Source of the DNA: an uncultured Acidaminococcus sp. | GTDB taxonomy: Bacteria > Bacillota > Negativicutes > Acidaminococcales > Acidaminococcaceae | Assembly (NCBI GenBank): GCA_900315205.1 | Contig: OMYF01000003.1 | Location: forward strand, 1-64,000 | DNA length: 64,000 nt | Reading direction: 5' to 3' | Part shown: positions 25,724 through 36,789 of the stretch, one piece after another | Layout: each line of letters starts with the position of its first letter | Numbering within the stretch: position 1 is the stretch's first letter | The notes under the pieces: generated by a model | Database searches by the model: none | What the model was told of the DNA's origin: nothing | The model's input: only the letters and a program-made list of their open reading frames with translations | Translations under genes and position numbers: made by a program

Positions 25724-26788
25724 ATGTGGGACAAAAATGAACACGCCAGCATCGATGAAGTCATCAACCTGCAGAACAAGCTCGTCCCTGAGATGGTCCA
25801 ACTGCTCATCGAGCGGTACAATGTCCTTCTCCAGATCCGCAACGATCAGCCGATCGGCCGGCGGACCCTGGCAAAGAAGCTGGGACTTTCTGAACGCGTC
25901 ATCCGTTCCCATGTGGATTTCCTCAAGGAAGCGGGGCTCCTCAGCTTCGGCCTTGCCGGCATGGCTCTTACGGATGAAGGCAGCAGCCTGCTTCAGGAGC
26001 TTCGAGCCTATGTGAACCGTCTGCAGAAACTTTCTTCGCTGGAAAATATCCTGGCGGAGAAACTGGAACTCAAAAAGGTGGTGGTCATTCCCGGAGACGC
26101 GGATGAAAACAAAGTCGTTACTCAGGAAATCGGCCGTACGGCAGCCAGGATCCTGCTCAATCTGGTTGCTGACAAAAAGGAACATATCGTGGCTGTGACC
26201 GGTGGGTCCACTGTGGCGGCCATGGCGGAGACCATTTACGGCAATCAGCCGAACTGTGTCATCGTTCCGGCACGGGGAGGACTGGGTGACCGGATCGAGC
26301 TTCAGGCCAATACCATCGCCACGGTCCTTGCAATGCACCTGAAGGCCCGGTATCTGCAGCTTTATGTGCCCGACAGTGTCAGTGAGGATGTGCTGACGCA
26401 GATCCTCCATGAGGATTCCGGCATCAAGGATGTCATCAATACCATCAAGAGTACGGACATCCTCGTCCATGGCATGGGCCAGGCCCTGGTCATGGCAGAG
26501 AAAAGAGGCGTTCCTGCAAAAGTCCGCACCATGCTGCAGGAAGAAGGCGCCGAAGGGGAAGCCCTTGGACAGTATTTCCGGCTCGACGGCAAGGTCGTTT
26601 ACAGCACGGATTCCCTGGGCCTTGTCATCAATGATCTTGCCAAGATCCATACAGTCATCGGCATTGCCGGCGGCAGATCAAAGGGCAAAGCCATCCTCTC
26701 CGTCCTGCGCAATGGGCAGGAGGATATCCTCGTCACTGATGAGGGAGCTGCCCGTGAAATCATTTACTGGCTGAACAGCAAATCATAG
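25724..26788 (+). CDS. cggR: Central glycolytic genes regulator CggR (SorC family)
   Basis: A 354-residue repressor. The N-terminal helix-turn-helix (about 35-75) contains RRTLAKKLGLSERVIRSHVDFL. The C-terminal SorC sugar-binding domain has VTGGSTVAAMAE, VVPARGGLGDRIELQANTIA and GIAGGRSKGKAIL. In Bacillus, CggR senses fructose 1,6-bisphosphate and controls the glycolytic operon it leads; the same gene order here supports this. The ATG at 25724 is the first in-frame start. Its ribosome site is weak and lies inside a repeat that could be the operator. Confidence 0.92.
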   Translation: MWDKNEHASIDEVINLQNKLVPEMVQLLIERYNVLLQIRNDQPIGRRTLAKKLGLSERVIRSHVDFLKEAGLLSFGLAGMALTDEGSSLLQELRAYVNRLQKLSSLENILAEKLELKKVVVIPGDADENKVVTQEIGRTAARILLNLVADKKEHIVAVTGGSTVAAMAETIYGNQPNCVIVPARGGLGDRIELQANTIATVLAMHLKARYLQLYVPDSVSEDVLTQILHEDSGIKDVINTIKSTDILVHGMGQALVMAEKRGVPAKVRTMLQEEGAEGEALGQYFRLDGKVVYSTDSLGLVINDLAKIHTVIGIAGGRSKGKAILSVLRNGQEDILVTDEGAAREIIYWLNSKS

Positions 26789-26816
26789 ATCATTCTATTT
26801 TAGGAGGGTTTTACAA

Positions 26817-27821
26817 ATGGTAAAGATTGGTATTAACGGTTTTGGTCGGATTGGTCGCTGTGCACTGCGCATTGCCGTCAAGAATCCGGAAGTGGAAGTG
26901 GTCGCTGTCAATGCCCGTTCCGGCATCGATACCTATGCACATCTGCTGAAATACGATTCCATCCACGGCACCTTTGATGAAGACATCTCTGTAGACGGCG
27001 ATACCATGAAAGTGGGCAGCCGCAGCATCAAATTCACCCGCTATAATCAGCCTTCCGAAATTCCCTGGGGTGAACTGGGTGTGGATGTCGTCCTGGAAAC
27101 GACCGGCAAGTTCAAGAACCGTGAACAGGTCCAGCCGCATCTGGACAATGGTGCCAAGAAAGTCCTGATCGCTGCTCCGGCCAAGGGCGAGGATATCACA
27201 ATCGTCCTGGGCGTCAACCAGGATAAGTATGATCCGAAGAAGCACAATATCATTTCCAACGCTTCCTGCACGACCAACTGCCTGGCTCCGTTCACGAAAG
27301 TCCTGCTGGACAATTTCGGTATCGAGAGCGGCCTGATGACGACCATCCATTCCTACACGAATGACCAGAAGATCCTGGATGCCGCCCATAAGGACCTGAG
27401 ACGTGCCCGCGCAGGCGCCTGCTCCATGATCCCGACGACGACCGGTGCCGCCAAAGCCACGGCTCTTGTCATTCCGGAACTGGCCGGCAAGCTGAACGGG
27501 ATCTCGGTCCGTGTCCCGACTCCGGACGTATCCCTGACCGACCTCGTTGTCAATCTGAAGACCGATACGACGAAGCAGCAGATCAACGAAGCCATGAAAG
27601 CTGCCTCTGAAACGACGATGAAGGGAATCCTCGGCTATAACGAACTGCCTCTGGTCTCCATCGATTACAAGGGCTGCCCGCTGAGCTCCATCGTCGACGG
27701 CCTGTCCACGATGATGATCGGTTCCCGCTGTGCCAAGGTCGTGTCCTGGTACGACAATGAATGGGGTTATTCCAACCGCCTGGTCGAACTGGCTGTCTTC
27801 GTAGCCAGCAAGGGACTCTGA
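26817..27821 (+). CDS. gap: Glyceraldehyde-3-phosphate dehydrogenase, type I
   Basis: A 334-residue glycolytic enzyme that oxidises glyceraldehyde 3-phosphate with NAD. The Rossmann start is [13 protein letters not shown], and the catalytic cysteine is C151 in [19 protein letters not shown] lies upstream of the ATG. It is the first enzyme gene after cggR, with a 28-base gap. Codon use is strongly biased, as expected for a highly expressed gene. Confidence 0.97.
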   Translation: MVKIGINGFGRIGRCALRIAVKNPEVEVVAVNARSGIDTYAHLLKYDSIHGTFDEDISVDGDTMKVGSRSIKFTRYNQPSEIPWGELGVDVVLETTGKFKNREQVQPHLDNGAKKVLIAAPAKGEDITIVLGVNQDKYDPKKHNIISNASCTTNCLAPFTKVLLDNFGIESGLMTTIHSYTNDQKILDAAHKDLRRARAGACSMIPTTTGAAKATALVIPELAGKLNGISVRVPTPDVSLTDLVVNLKTDTTKQQINEAMKAASETTMKGILGYNELPLVSIDYKGCPLSSIVDGLSTMMIGSRCAKVVSWYDNEWGYSNRLVELAVFVASKGL

Positions 27822-27846
27822 GCCTTTTGCCAAGGAGCGGATATTC

Positions 27847-29772
27847 ATGGAGAAGAAAACACTGAAGGATATCGATGTAGCCGGTAAAAAAGTACTGGTC
27901 CGCGTGGATTACAACGTCCCCATGAACGAAGCGGGAGAGATCACTGACACGACCCGTGTCGAGGCGTCTCTCCCGACGCTTCGTTACCTCCTGGATCACG
28001 GTGCGGCCCTCATCCTGATGGCCCATCTGGGACGTCCGAAGGGAAAAGTGGTCGCAAAGTATTCCCTGAAGCCCGTGGCTGCCTGCCTTGCCGGATTCCT
28101 CGGCAGGGAAGTCCGTTTTGCCGGCGACTGCGTCGGCAAGGAAGCTGCGGATGCGGCTGCCGCCCTGAAGCCCGGCGACGTGCTGATGCTGGAGAATCTG
28201 CGTTTCCATCCGGAAGAAGAGAAGAATGACGCGGCATTTGCCCAGGAACTGGCATCGCTGGCGGATATCTATGTGAATGACGGTTTCGGCGTTTCCCACC
28301 GCGCCCATGCCTCCGTGGAAGGTGTGACGCATTACCTGCCCGCAGTGGCCGGCTTCCTCATGGAAAAGGAAATCACCTATCTGGGCAATGCCGTGGATAA
28401 CCCGGCCCGTCCCTTTGCAGCCATCGTTGGCGGGGCCAAGGTGGCGGACAAGATCGCTGTCATCCGGAGCCTGATCGAAAAGGCCGATGTGATCCTTATC
28501 GGCGGCGGCATGGCCAACACGTTCCTCGCTGCTGAAGGCTATGATCTTGGCAAGTCCCTTGTGGAAAAGGAAAGCATCGGCGTGGCCAAAGAGCTGATCG
28601 ATCTGGCCGCGGCGAAACAGAAAAAGCTGCTCCTGCCGGTGGATCTTGAAATGGCAGCGGCTTTTGCGGCGGATGCCTCCCATGAACCGGAAGATCTGGA
28701 CAAGCTGAATCCGGACTATATGGCCCTCGATATCGGACCCAAAACGACGAAACTCTATGCGGATACTCTGGCCGGCATGAAGACCGTGGTCTGGAACGGC
28801 CCGATGGGTGTTTTTGAAATGGCTCCTTTTGCGGCCGGTACGCGCGGTGTGGCAGAAGCCATGGCCCGCTGCGGCGGTGTAACAATCGTCGGCGGCGGCG
28901 ACAGCGCGGCTGCGGTCAAGCAGCTGGGCCTTGCTGATAAGATGAGCCATGTATCGACGGGCGGCGGCGCGTCCCTGGAATATCTCGAAGGCAAAGTCCT
29001 GCCCGGTCTGGCAGCTCTGGATGACCTGCGTGACCCCATGGTCGCGGGCAACTGGAAATGCCATAAGACTGTCGAGGAAGCGCTCGATCTGGCTCACGAA
29101 GTCATGCACCGGACGGAAGCAGCCAACTGTGAAGTCGTCCTCTTCCCGCCCTTTACCGCACTGGAATCGGTGGCTGCGCTGGTGGACGGCTCCCATATCA
29201 TGTACGGGGCCCAGGATCTCTTCTATGAAGACGAAGGCGCCTACACGGGTGCCGTATCCGGTCCGATGATTGCTGAAATCGGTTCGGAATATGTCATCGT
29301 CGGCCATTCGGAAAGACGGCAGTATTTTGGCGATACGAATGAGATCGTCGTCAAAAAGATTGCTGCTGCCTTCCGCAATGGGCTGGATCCGGTCCTCTGC
29401 GTAGGGGAAAATGCGGACGAGCATACGGCCGGCCGCATGGAAGAAGTGATCCTTTCCGAACTGCAGCCCGTCCTGGCGTCCCTGACGAAGGAACAGGCCT
29501 GCCGCCTCGTCGTGGCCTATGAACCGATCTGGGCTATCGGCACAGGGAATACAGCTTCTGTGGAGGATGCCCTGAAAGCTTCCGAAGTCATCCGCAAAGC
29601 CGTGGAAAAGCAGTTCGACCATGCAGCATCCCGCCGGACCCGTGTCCTCTATGGCGGCAGCGTGACGAGTGAAAATGCCCATTCCTTCCATGTGGAGGGA
29701 ATCGATGGTGTCCTCGTGGGAGGCGCCAGCCTGAAGGCAGAGAGCTTTGCCGCGATCGCCAATACGTTCTGA
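27847..29772 (+). CDS. pgk-tpiA: Phosphoglycerate kinase-triosephosphate isomerase fusion
   Basis: One 641-residue reading frame. Residues 1 to about 394 are a complete phosphoglycerate kinase ([39 protein letters not shown], and the C-terminal [15 protein letters not shown]). Residues 398-641 are a complete triosephosphate isomerase with K404 in NWK, H487 in GHSERR and E559 in [10 protein letters not shown]. No stop or ribosome site separates them; M398 is preceded by codons of the same frame. Both enzymes keep their catalytic residues. Pgk-TIM fusions are known from Thermotoga. Confidence 0.95.
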   Translation: MEKKTLKDIDVAGKKVLVRVDYNVPMNEAGEITDTTRVEASLPTLRYLLDHGAALILMAHLGRPKGKVVAKYSLKPVAACLAGFLGREVRFAGDCVGKEAADAAAALKPGDVLMLENLRFHPEEEKNDAAFAQELASLADIYVNDGFGVSHRAHASVEGVTHYLPAVAGFLMEKEITYLGNAVDNPARPFAAIVGGAKVADKIAVIRSLIEKADVILIGGGMANTFLAAEGYDLGKSLVEKESIGVAKELIDLAAAKQKKLLLPVDLEMAAAFAADASHEPEDLDKLNPDYMALDIGPKTTKLYADTLAGMKTVVWNGPMGVFEMAPFAAGTRGVAEAMARCGGVTIVGGGDSAAAVKQLGLADKMSHVSTGGGASLEYLEGKVLPGLAALDDLRDPMVAGNWKCHKTVEEALDLAHEVMHRTEAANCEVVLFPPFTALESVAALVDGSHIMYGAQDLFYEDEGAYTGAVSGPMIAEIGSEYVIVGHSERRQYFGDTNEIVVKKIAAAFRNGLDPVLCVGENADEHTAGRMEEVILSELQPVLASLTKEQACRLVVAYEPIWAIGTGNTASVEDALKASEVIRKAVEKQFDHAASRRTRVLYGGSVTSENAHSFHVEGIDGVLVGGASLKAESFAAIANTF

Positions 29773-29780
29773 GGCGCCGC

Positions 29781-31310
29781 ATGAAGAAAAAACCAGTGAT
29801 GTTGATGATCCTCGACGGGTGGGGCATTGCCCCGCCCGGACCGGGGAATGCGGCTGATCTTGCCAGGACGCCGCATCTGGATTCTTATTTTGCCCGCTTT
29901 CCCCACAACCGGCTGCAGGCCAGCGGAGAAGCTGTCGGGCTGCCGGAAGGGCAGATGGGGAACTCTGAAGTCGGGCATATGACCATTGGCTCGGGGCGGA
30001 TCATTTACCAGAGCCTGACGCGCATTACCCGCGCCATCAAAGATGGTTCTTTCTTTGCCAATCCCGTGCTCCGGGAGGCGATGGACAGAGCCCGTGATAC
30101 GGGCCGCAGTCTCCATTTCATGGGACTTTTGAGTGACGGCGGCGTGCACAGCCATATGGAGCATCTCTTCGGCCTTCTGGAAATGGCCAAAAGGGAGGGC
30201 GTAAAAGATGTGTACGTCCATGCCTTCCTGGACGGCCGCGATACGCCGCCCAAAAGTGCCGGTCCGTATCTGGAGGCACTGGAAGCAGCCTGCCGCCGCA
30301 TCGGCGTGGGACGCATCGCCGACGTTTCCGGGCGGTATTACGCCATGGACCGCGACAAGCGCTGGGACCGTATCAGGAAAGCCTATGATGCCATGACCGG
30401 ACGGGATGCCCTGTCGGCACCGTCCGCGTCAGAAGGTCTCAAACGGGCCTATGCGGCGGGGCAGACGGATGAATTCGTCGTCCCGTACACCATTGCCGGC
30501 GTTCCGGGCGCTGTCCGCGCCGGGGACAGCCTGATCTGCTTCAACTTCCGGCCCGACCGCGCAAGGGAAATCACATCCGCCTTTGCAGAACCGTCCTTTA
30601 AGGAATTTGAGACGGATCCCGGGGCGCGGCCCGTCCACGTGGTCGCGATGACCCAGTACGAGGCATCCCTGCCCGTACCTGTGGCTTTTGCGCCCGAAGA
30701 TATCCGCGACACCCTGGGTGAGGTGGTGTCCCGGGCAGGGCTCCATCAGCTCCACATTGCCGAAACGGAAAAATACGCGCACGTGACCTTCTTCTTTAAC
30801 GGCGGCAGGGAAGAGCCCTACGCCGGAGAGGACCGCATCCTTGTACCTTCGCCCAAAGTGGCGACGTATGATCTGCAGCCCGAGATGAGCGCCTATACCG
30901 TGACGGAAAAGCTTGAGGAAGCTCTCCGCAGGGATCTGTACGACCTCATCATCCTGAATTTTGCCAATCCCGATATGGTGGGCCATACGGGCGTCCTTGC
31001 GGCAGCCATAGCGGCCATGGAAGCCGTTGATACCTGCGCCGGCCGCCTGGTCGGCGCGGTCCTTGCCAAAGGCGGCGCTGTCTGCATCACGGCCGACCAC
31101 GGCAATCTGGAAGAAATGATCGACCCCGCCACGGGTGGACCCATGACGGCCCATACGACCAATCCCGTCCCCATCCTTGTCGCAGGCGCGGATGAAGGTG
31201 TCAGTGTCCGCAGCGGCGGGCTGTCCGATATCGCACCGACCCTGCTTGATCTGATGGGTCTTCCCGAACCGGATGCCATGACGGGACGCACGCTGCTTGT
31301 AAGAAAGTGA
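29781..31310 (+). CDS. gpmI: 2,3-bisphosphoglycerate-independent phosphoglycerate mutase
   Basis: A 509-residue metal-dependent mutase that interconverts 3- and 2-phosphoglycerate. It begins with LMILDGWG, has the phosphorylated serine S62 in QMGNSEVGHM, and the metal-binding ITADHGNLEEM near the C-terminus. Length is normal for the family. It begins 8 bases after the pgk-tpi stop and is followed 13 bases later by eno, so it is part of the cggR operon. Confidence 0.96.
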   Translation: MKKKPVMLMILDGWGIAPPGPGNAADLARTPHLDSYFARFPHNRLQASGEAVGLPEGQMGNSEVGHMTIGSGRIIYQSLTRITRAIKDGSFFANPVLREAMDRARDTGRSLHFMGLLSDGGVHSHMEHLFGLLEMAKREGVKDVYVHAFLDGRDTPPKSAGPYLEALEAACRRIGVGRIADVSGRYYAMDRDKRWDRIRKAYDAMTGRDALSAPSASEGLKRAYAAGQTDEFVVPYTIAGVPGAVRAGDSLICFNFRPDRAREITSAFAEPSFKEFETDPGARPVHVVAMTQYEASLPVPVAFAPEDIRDTLGEVVSRAGLHQLHIAETEKYAHVTFFFNGGREEPYAGEDRILVPSPKVATYDLQPEMSAYTVTEKLEEALRRDLYDLIILNFANPDMVGHTGVLAAAIAAMEAVDTCAGRLVGAVLAKGGAVCITADHGNLEEMIDPATGGPMTAHTTNPVPILVAGADEGVSVRSGGLSDIAPTLLDLMGLPEPDAMTGRTLLVRK

Positions 31311-31317
31311 GAGGTGA

Positions 31318-32607
<1,290 letters not shown>

Positions 32608-32968
32608 TATCGGGGACTGCTGCCCTGCCGGGCAGTACCTGATCCAGATTGTCACCCTGTCACGGCCGGACGGGCCGGTGCGTTTTTCCAGGAAGGACCG
32701 GTTAACGGCTTTCGGCGGCGCGGTGCTCCAGTCTCCGGGAATGGCAGCAGAGACGGCCGCTGCAGGAGGAATCAGTTTTCTCCTGGCAGCGGTCTTTTTC
32801 TGCCGTCCGAAAGGCAGGGATTCCCTTTACTCATACGGAAACAGCCATCCAGCTGTAATAAATATTCGTAAATATGCCACAATCCGTGATACTGACTTAT
32901 GTTACAATAAATAAGTAAGAAGGACAGGAATCGTCCTGCCCTCTCAGCATGCAGAAACAGGTGAAGCT
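32608..32968 (+). other. Intergenic region between eno and the alarmone synthetase gene
   Basis: It holds the terminator at 32756-32799 and a possible TACAAT -10 box at 32903-32908 for the next operon. An open frame at 32678-32914 has no ribosome site and crosses the terminator, so I do not call it a gene. Confidence 0.5.
32756..32799 (+). terminator. Terminator of the glycolytic operon
   Basis: Stem CCGCTGC-AGGAG / CTCCT-G-GCAGCGG with one bulge, followed by TCTTTTT. Confidence 0.8.
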
Positions 32969-33613
32969 ATGGAAGCAGAAAAATCGCACTACGAAGACTG
33001 GTATCCCACCCTCGGCAAGGTGCAGGCATACCTCGTTGAACAGATCCGCCGCTACAGTGAGAAAGCAAAAGAAGAAACAGGACATGCAGCCTATGAGCAC
33101 CTGATCTACCGGGTGAAGGAACCATCCAGTATGAACGAAAAATGTACCCGCAAGGGGTACGAAGTATCGGCATACACGGCGCTGCGCCGCCTTTACGATG
33201 CCATCGGCCTGCGCGTGGTCTGCCGCTTCATCAGTGATATCTACTGGAATATCGAGATGATCAGGAAACTGCCGGGCTGCCGCGTCGTGCGGGAAAAAGA
33301 TTATATCCGGAATGTGAAGCCCAACGGCTACCGGAGCTATCACATGATCATTGAACTGGAAGCTCCCTTCGAGGATATCGACGGGAACGATCCGGGCCGT
33401 TTTTATGCGGAAATCCAGCTGCGCACCATTGCCATGGATACCTGGGCCAGCCTGGAACATGAAATGAAATACAAACACGATATCCGGAACCCCGAACTGA
33501 TCGTTTCGGAACTGAAGCGCTGTGCTGACGAACTGGCTGCCTGTGATCTGTCCCTTCAGACCATCCGGAATCTGATCCAGTCGGACCCTGACAGCCAGGA
33601 AAAGGAGCGTTGA
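32969..33613 (+). CDS. Small alarmone synthetase (RelQ-like GTP pyrophosphokinase)
   Basis: A 214-residue protein consisting only of a RelA/SpoT synthetase domain. It has the ATP-binding RVKEPSSM segment, IGLRVVC, the G-loop KPNGYRSYHMIIE, and EIQLRTIAMDTWASLEHEMKYK. There is no hydrolase, TGS or ACT domain. It should make (p)ppGpp from ATP and GDP or GTP. AGGTGA lies a few bases before the ATG. It is followed after 4 bases by a response regulator gene, so it is co-transcribed with a two-component system. Confidence 0.92.
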   Translation: MEAEKSHYEDWYPTLGKVQAYLVEQIRRYSEKAKEETGHAAYEHLIYRVKEPSSMNEKCTRKGYEVSAYTALRRLYDAIGLRVVCRFISDIYWNIEMIRKLPGCRVVREKDYIRNVKPNGYRSYHMIIELEAPFEDIDGNDPGRFYAEIQLRTIAMDTWASLEHEMKYKHDIRNPELIVSELKRCADELAACDLSLQTIRNLIQSDPDSQEKER

Positions 33614-33617
33614 ACGA

Positions 33618-34292
33618 ATGGACGATATTTTACTTGCAGAAGATGAAAAGGCCATGTCCATGGCTGTTGCAGCTGTCCTGAGCCATTCCGGCTACCATGT
33701 GGACACGGCCGGCGACGGGCAGGAGGCAGTCGATATGGCCCGCAGGCATCCTTATGACTGTATGATCTTCGATATCATGATGCCCCGCAAGGATGGGCTG
33801 ACAGCCCTCCAGGAACTGCGGCAGAGCGGCAACGAGACCCCTGTCATCCTCCTGACGGCAAAGGCAGAGGTGGATGACAGGATCAGCGGACTCGATGCCG
33901 GTGCGGACGACTACCTGACAAAACCTTTTGCCATGGGCGAACTCCTTGCCCGGATCCGTTCCATGCTGCGCCGGAACCAGCGGGATGCCGAATCCCTGCA
34001 CCAGGGATCGGTCACACTCCGCGTGGGCGAAGGTGAACTTTCCTGTAAGAGCGCCGTCAGGCTTTCTGCCAAGGAAACGCAGCTGATGAAGATCTTTATG
34101 CTCAATCCCGAAAAAGAATGCTCGACGGAAATGCTCTTTGACCGTGTCTGGGATAAGGAAGAACAGACGGACAGCGGGATTGTCTGGATCTATGTGTCAT
34201 ACCTCCGGGAAAAACTGGCTGCCATCGGCGGCGACATCCGCATTGCCGGGAAACGGGGCGGCAGCTTCAGGCTCTGTGCCCAGGAAAGCTGA
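33618..34292 (+). CDS. OmpR-family response regulator
   Basis: A 224-residue regulator. The receiver domain (1-115) has the acidic pair E8/D9, phosphoacceptor D52 and K102 in LTKPF. The C-terminal winged helix (about 130-222) contains LSAKETQLMKIFMLNPEKECS and VWIYVSYLREKLAAIGGDI. It lies between the alarmone synthetase gene and a sensor kinase gene, which is its likely partner. Target genes are not evident. Confidence 0.92.
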   Translation: MDDILLAEDEKAMSMAVAAVLSHSGYHVDTAGDGQEAVDMARRHPYDCMIFDIMMPRKDGLTALQELRQSGNETPVILLTAKAEVDDRISGLDAGADDYLTKPFAMGELLARIRSMLRRNQRDAESLHQGSVTLRVGEGELSCKSAVRLSAKETQLMKIFMLNPEKECSTEMLFDRVWDKEEQTDSGIVWIYVSYLREKLAAIGGDIRIAGKRGGSFRLCAQES

Positions 34293-34309
34293 ACGGGAGG
34301 TCTCATCCC

Positions 34310-35569
34310 ATGCAGGAAATCCATCGGCTGCGCCGCAAATTCATCCTGGCCGCCACCCTGGCGGTCATCATTATCCTGTCCGTTGCGCTGGGACTCATCA
34401 ACATCATCGGGCACGTACGGATGCAGGACGAAATCGATTCCCATCTGACCATGATTTCCCGGAACAACGGACAGATGCCCCGTTCCCAGATCCCGCGGAC
34501 GGATTCGCTGCTCCAGGATCCGGACTGGTACAATGATTCTCCGGAATCCCTGTATCAGATGCGCTATTTCAGCGTCCTGATGAACCGGTCCGGAACCTTT
34601 GTTTCGGCAAACCTGAACCATATCGCTTCTTTTGGCAAACTCGATGTGGAAGAAACGGTCCGCGCCATCAATGCATCCGGTAAGACACGGGGGAGCTTCC
34701 GTAAAAACCGTGCCCACTATGATTTCCTGGTGACGCAGCCCGATACGGACCATTCCCTGATCGTGGTGCTCGATACGACGCGGGATCTGGCCGCAGTGGA
34801 GGCCTTCATGCTGTACTCGCTGCGGTTCGGGCTTTTCTGCGTCATCATCTATGTGCTGATCCTGATGGCCATCTGCAATGTCATCATCCGTCCCTTTGTG
34901 GAGAACATGCAGAACCAGAAGCGGTTCATCACAAATGCCAGCCATGAGCTGAAGACGCCCATTGCCATCATTTCGGCAAACGCGGAAGCGCTTGAGCTCC
35001 TGCAGGGCAAGTCCGAATGGACGAAGAACATCATTACGGAAGTCAAAAGGCTGACCCATCTGATCAACGGGCTCATCAGTCTTGCCCGCATGGGGGAGCG
35101 CAGCCGGGAGGACCTCAAGCTTGCGCCGGTGGATGTGTCGGCTCTTCTGACGGATGCCGTCGACTCTTTCCGCCCCCTTGTCCTGGGCAGCACAAAAAAG
35201 ATCGTCTGTCAGATCGAGCCCGGCATCGTCGCGCAGACAGAGGAAAAATCTCTTTTTGAAATTTTCAATATCCTGATGGATAATGCCGTCAAATACTGTG
35301 ACGAGGGCGGTACCATCACAGCAGCCCTTACAAAAAACGGGCGTCACGGGTTCCGCGCTTCCGTGTCGAACAGTTATGCCCAGGGTGCGGATAAGGACTA
35401 CACCCATTATTTCGAAAGATTTTACCGGGGCGACGAATCCCACAGTTCCGACAAGGTCCCCGGGTATGGCATCGGCCTTTCCATGGCGAAGGAACTGACG
35501 GAACTGCTCAAGGGGAGCATTGCGGTTTCCTACAAAGACGGCGTCATCACCTATACGGTAAAAAGCTGA
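34310..35569 (+). CDS. Sensor histidine kinase
   Basis: A 419-residue membrane kinase with two transmembrane segments (about 12-35 and 172-197) around a roughly 135-residue extracytoplasmic domain. The phosphorylated histidine is H212 in NASHELKTPIAI. The ATP domain has the N box ILMDNAVKYC and the G2-type GYGIGLSMAKEL. The usual DxGxG (G1) motif is replaced by NSYAQGADKDYTHYFERFYRG, a variant that occurs in some Firmicutes kinases. It probably phosphorylates the response regulator encoded 17 bases upstream. The signal is unknown. Confidence 0.9.
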   Translation: MQEIHRLRRKFILAATLAVIIILSVALGLINIIGHVRMQDEIDSHLTMISRNNGQMPRSQIPRTDSLLQDPDWYNDSPESLYQMRYFSVLMNRSGTFVSANLNHIASFGKLDVEETVRAINASGKTRGSFRKNRAHYDFLVTQPDTDHSLIVVLDTTRDLAAVEAFMLYSLRFGLFCVIIYVLILMAICNVIIRPFVENMQNQKRFITNASHELKTPIAIISANAEALELLQGKSEWTKNIITEVKRLTHLINGLISLARMGERSREDLKLAPVDVSALLTDAVDSFRPLVLGSTKKIVCQIEPGIVAQTEEKSLFEIFNILMDNAVKYCDEGGTITAALTKNGRHGFRASVSNSYAQGADKDYTHYFERFYRGDESHSSDKVPGYGIGLSMAKELTELLKGSIAVSYKDGVITYTVKS

Positions 35570-35598
35570 CGCCGATGGTTGTGAAAGGAAGTATGGCT

Positions 35599-36663
35599 AT
35601 GGACATCGATACGCTCTTAATGATTTCCCATTATGCAGGCATGCGGGAGGATCTCGTCCAGGCCGGCGGCGGGAATTCATCTGTGAAAACCGATGATTCC
35701 CGGATGCTGATCAAATCGTCCGGCTGCCAGCTGGGAGATCTCAGCGAACAAAGCGGCTGGTCAGTGGTTGACTGCACGCTGCTGGCAGATTTCCTGAAGA
35801 AACATGCCCGCGATGGTTTTGCAGAGCCCGGAGCTGTAAAGAAAGTGATGGCACGGGCACTTTTGCAGGGCGGCCGTCCTTCCATCGAAACCTTTCTCCA
35901 TGCTGTGACGGATACTGTTACGCTCCATACCCATCCGACCCTTCTGAACGTACTGCTTTCCCGCAAGGGCGGCAGAGAGATCCTGGAACAGCTTTTCCCG
36001 GATTCTGTCTTTGTGGGATATGCCACGCCGGGCATCGAACTGGCCATGGCTTTTTATAATGAGCTCCGGCAGCATGGCACGGCAGATCCATTTCCCTGCG
36101 TCTTTCTGCAGAACCATGGCCTCATCGTAAGCGGCAGGACCGCGGATGAGGTCATTGAGCGGACTGAAGCGGTGGAGGCAGCCGTGGCAGTCTTCCTGCG
36201 CGCCAATGACAGCGCCTGCCGCCGGACCTATCCCCTGTATCAGTTCCTGAAAGCGCAGGGCGCCATCCCGGCTTCGGGACTTGTCTGCCTCAGTACGGAT
36301 GCGTTTATTTCCGAAGCTGGCTGGCGTTTCCAGGCTTCGGGCTGGCCCGTGGCCATCAGCCCGGACGGACTGTCTTACTGCGGCCGGGCCATATTTGTGA
36401 TGCCCGAGAACAGTCCGGAAACGGCCCTTGCAGAATTCCGGGCAAAGTACGGGGATCCCGTGGTGATCCTGCAGCATGGACATATCTATATCACCGGACC
36501 GTCCCTGCACAGGATCCGGGATATCGAGGCCAATCTCCGCCAGAGTGCGCAGATCGCGCTGCTGAGCAGTCCGGAAAATGTCACTGCCCTGACTGAGGCG
36601 CAGCAGGATGCCATCCTTTGCAGCAGTGCGGCAGCATACAAGGCCGGTACAGGAAAATCCTGA
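35599..36663 (+). CDS. Class II aldolase/adducin-family protein
   Basis: A 354-residue protein. The first 230 residues have the class II aldolase fold with GGGNSSVK, the metal histidines in LHTHPTLLNV, and LQNHGLIVSG. The remaining 120 residues have no recognisable domain. It resembles the aldolase part of rhamnulose-1-phosphate aldolase fusions, but the substrate is unknown. I chose the ATG at 35599 because AAAGGAA lies 8 bases upstream; ATGs at 35575 and 35593 are in frame. It starts 29 bases after the kinase gene. Confidence 0.78.
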   Translation: MDIDTLLMISHYAGMREDLVQAGGGNSSVKTDDSRMLIKSSGCQLGDLSEQSGWSVVDCTLLADFLKKHARDGFAEPGAVKKVMARALLQGGRPSIETFLHAVTDTVTLHTHPTLLNVLLSRKGGREILEQLFPDSVFVGYATPGIELAMAFYNELRQHGTADPFPCVFLQNHGLIVSGRTADEVIERTEAVEAAVAVFLRANDSACRRTYPLYQFLKAQGAIPASGLVCLSTDAFISEAGWRFQASGWPVAISPDGLSYCGRAIFVMPENSPETALAEFRAKYGDPVVILQHGHIYITGPSLHRIRDIEANLRQSAQIALLSSPENVTALTEAQQDAILCSSAAAYKAGTGKS

Positions 36664-36724
36664 CGCAGGCCATTTGTGAAATTTTCAGGCGTCCGTGCCA
36701 TATCGTGCCGGACGTGGTATCATG

Positions 36725-36766
36725 GATTCCGGATTTCCGCAATAAGCGGGTATCCGGAATCTTTTT
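36725..36766 (+). terminator. Terminator after the aldolase-like gene
   Basis: Stem of about 15 bp (GATTCCGGAT-TTCCGC with GCGGGTATCCGGAATC), followed by TTTTT. Confidence 0.88.
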
Positions 36767-36789
36767 GATTAGGAAAGGCATTCATCAGT

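Noticed and set aside
32678-32914. A 78-codon ORF after eno
   Set aside because: No ribosome site, it crosses the eno terminator, and its composition is unlike the genes around it.
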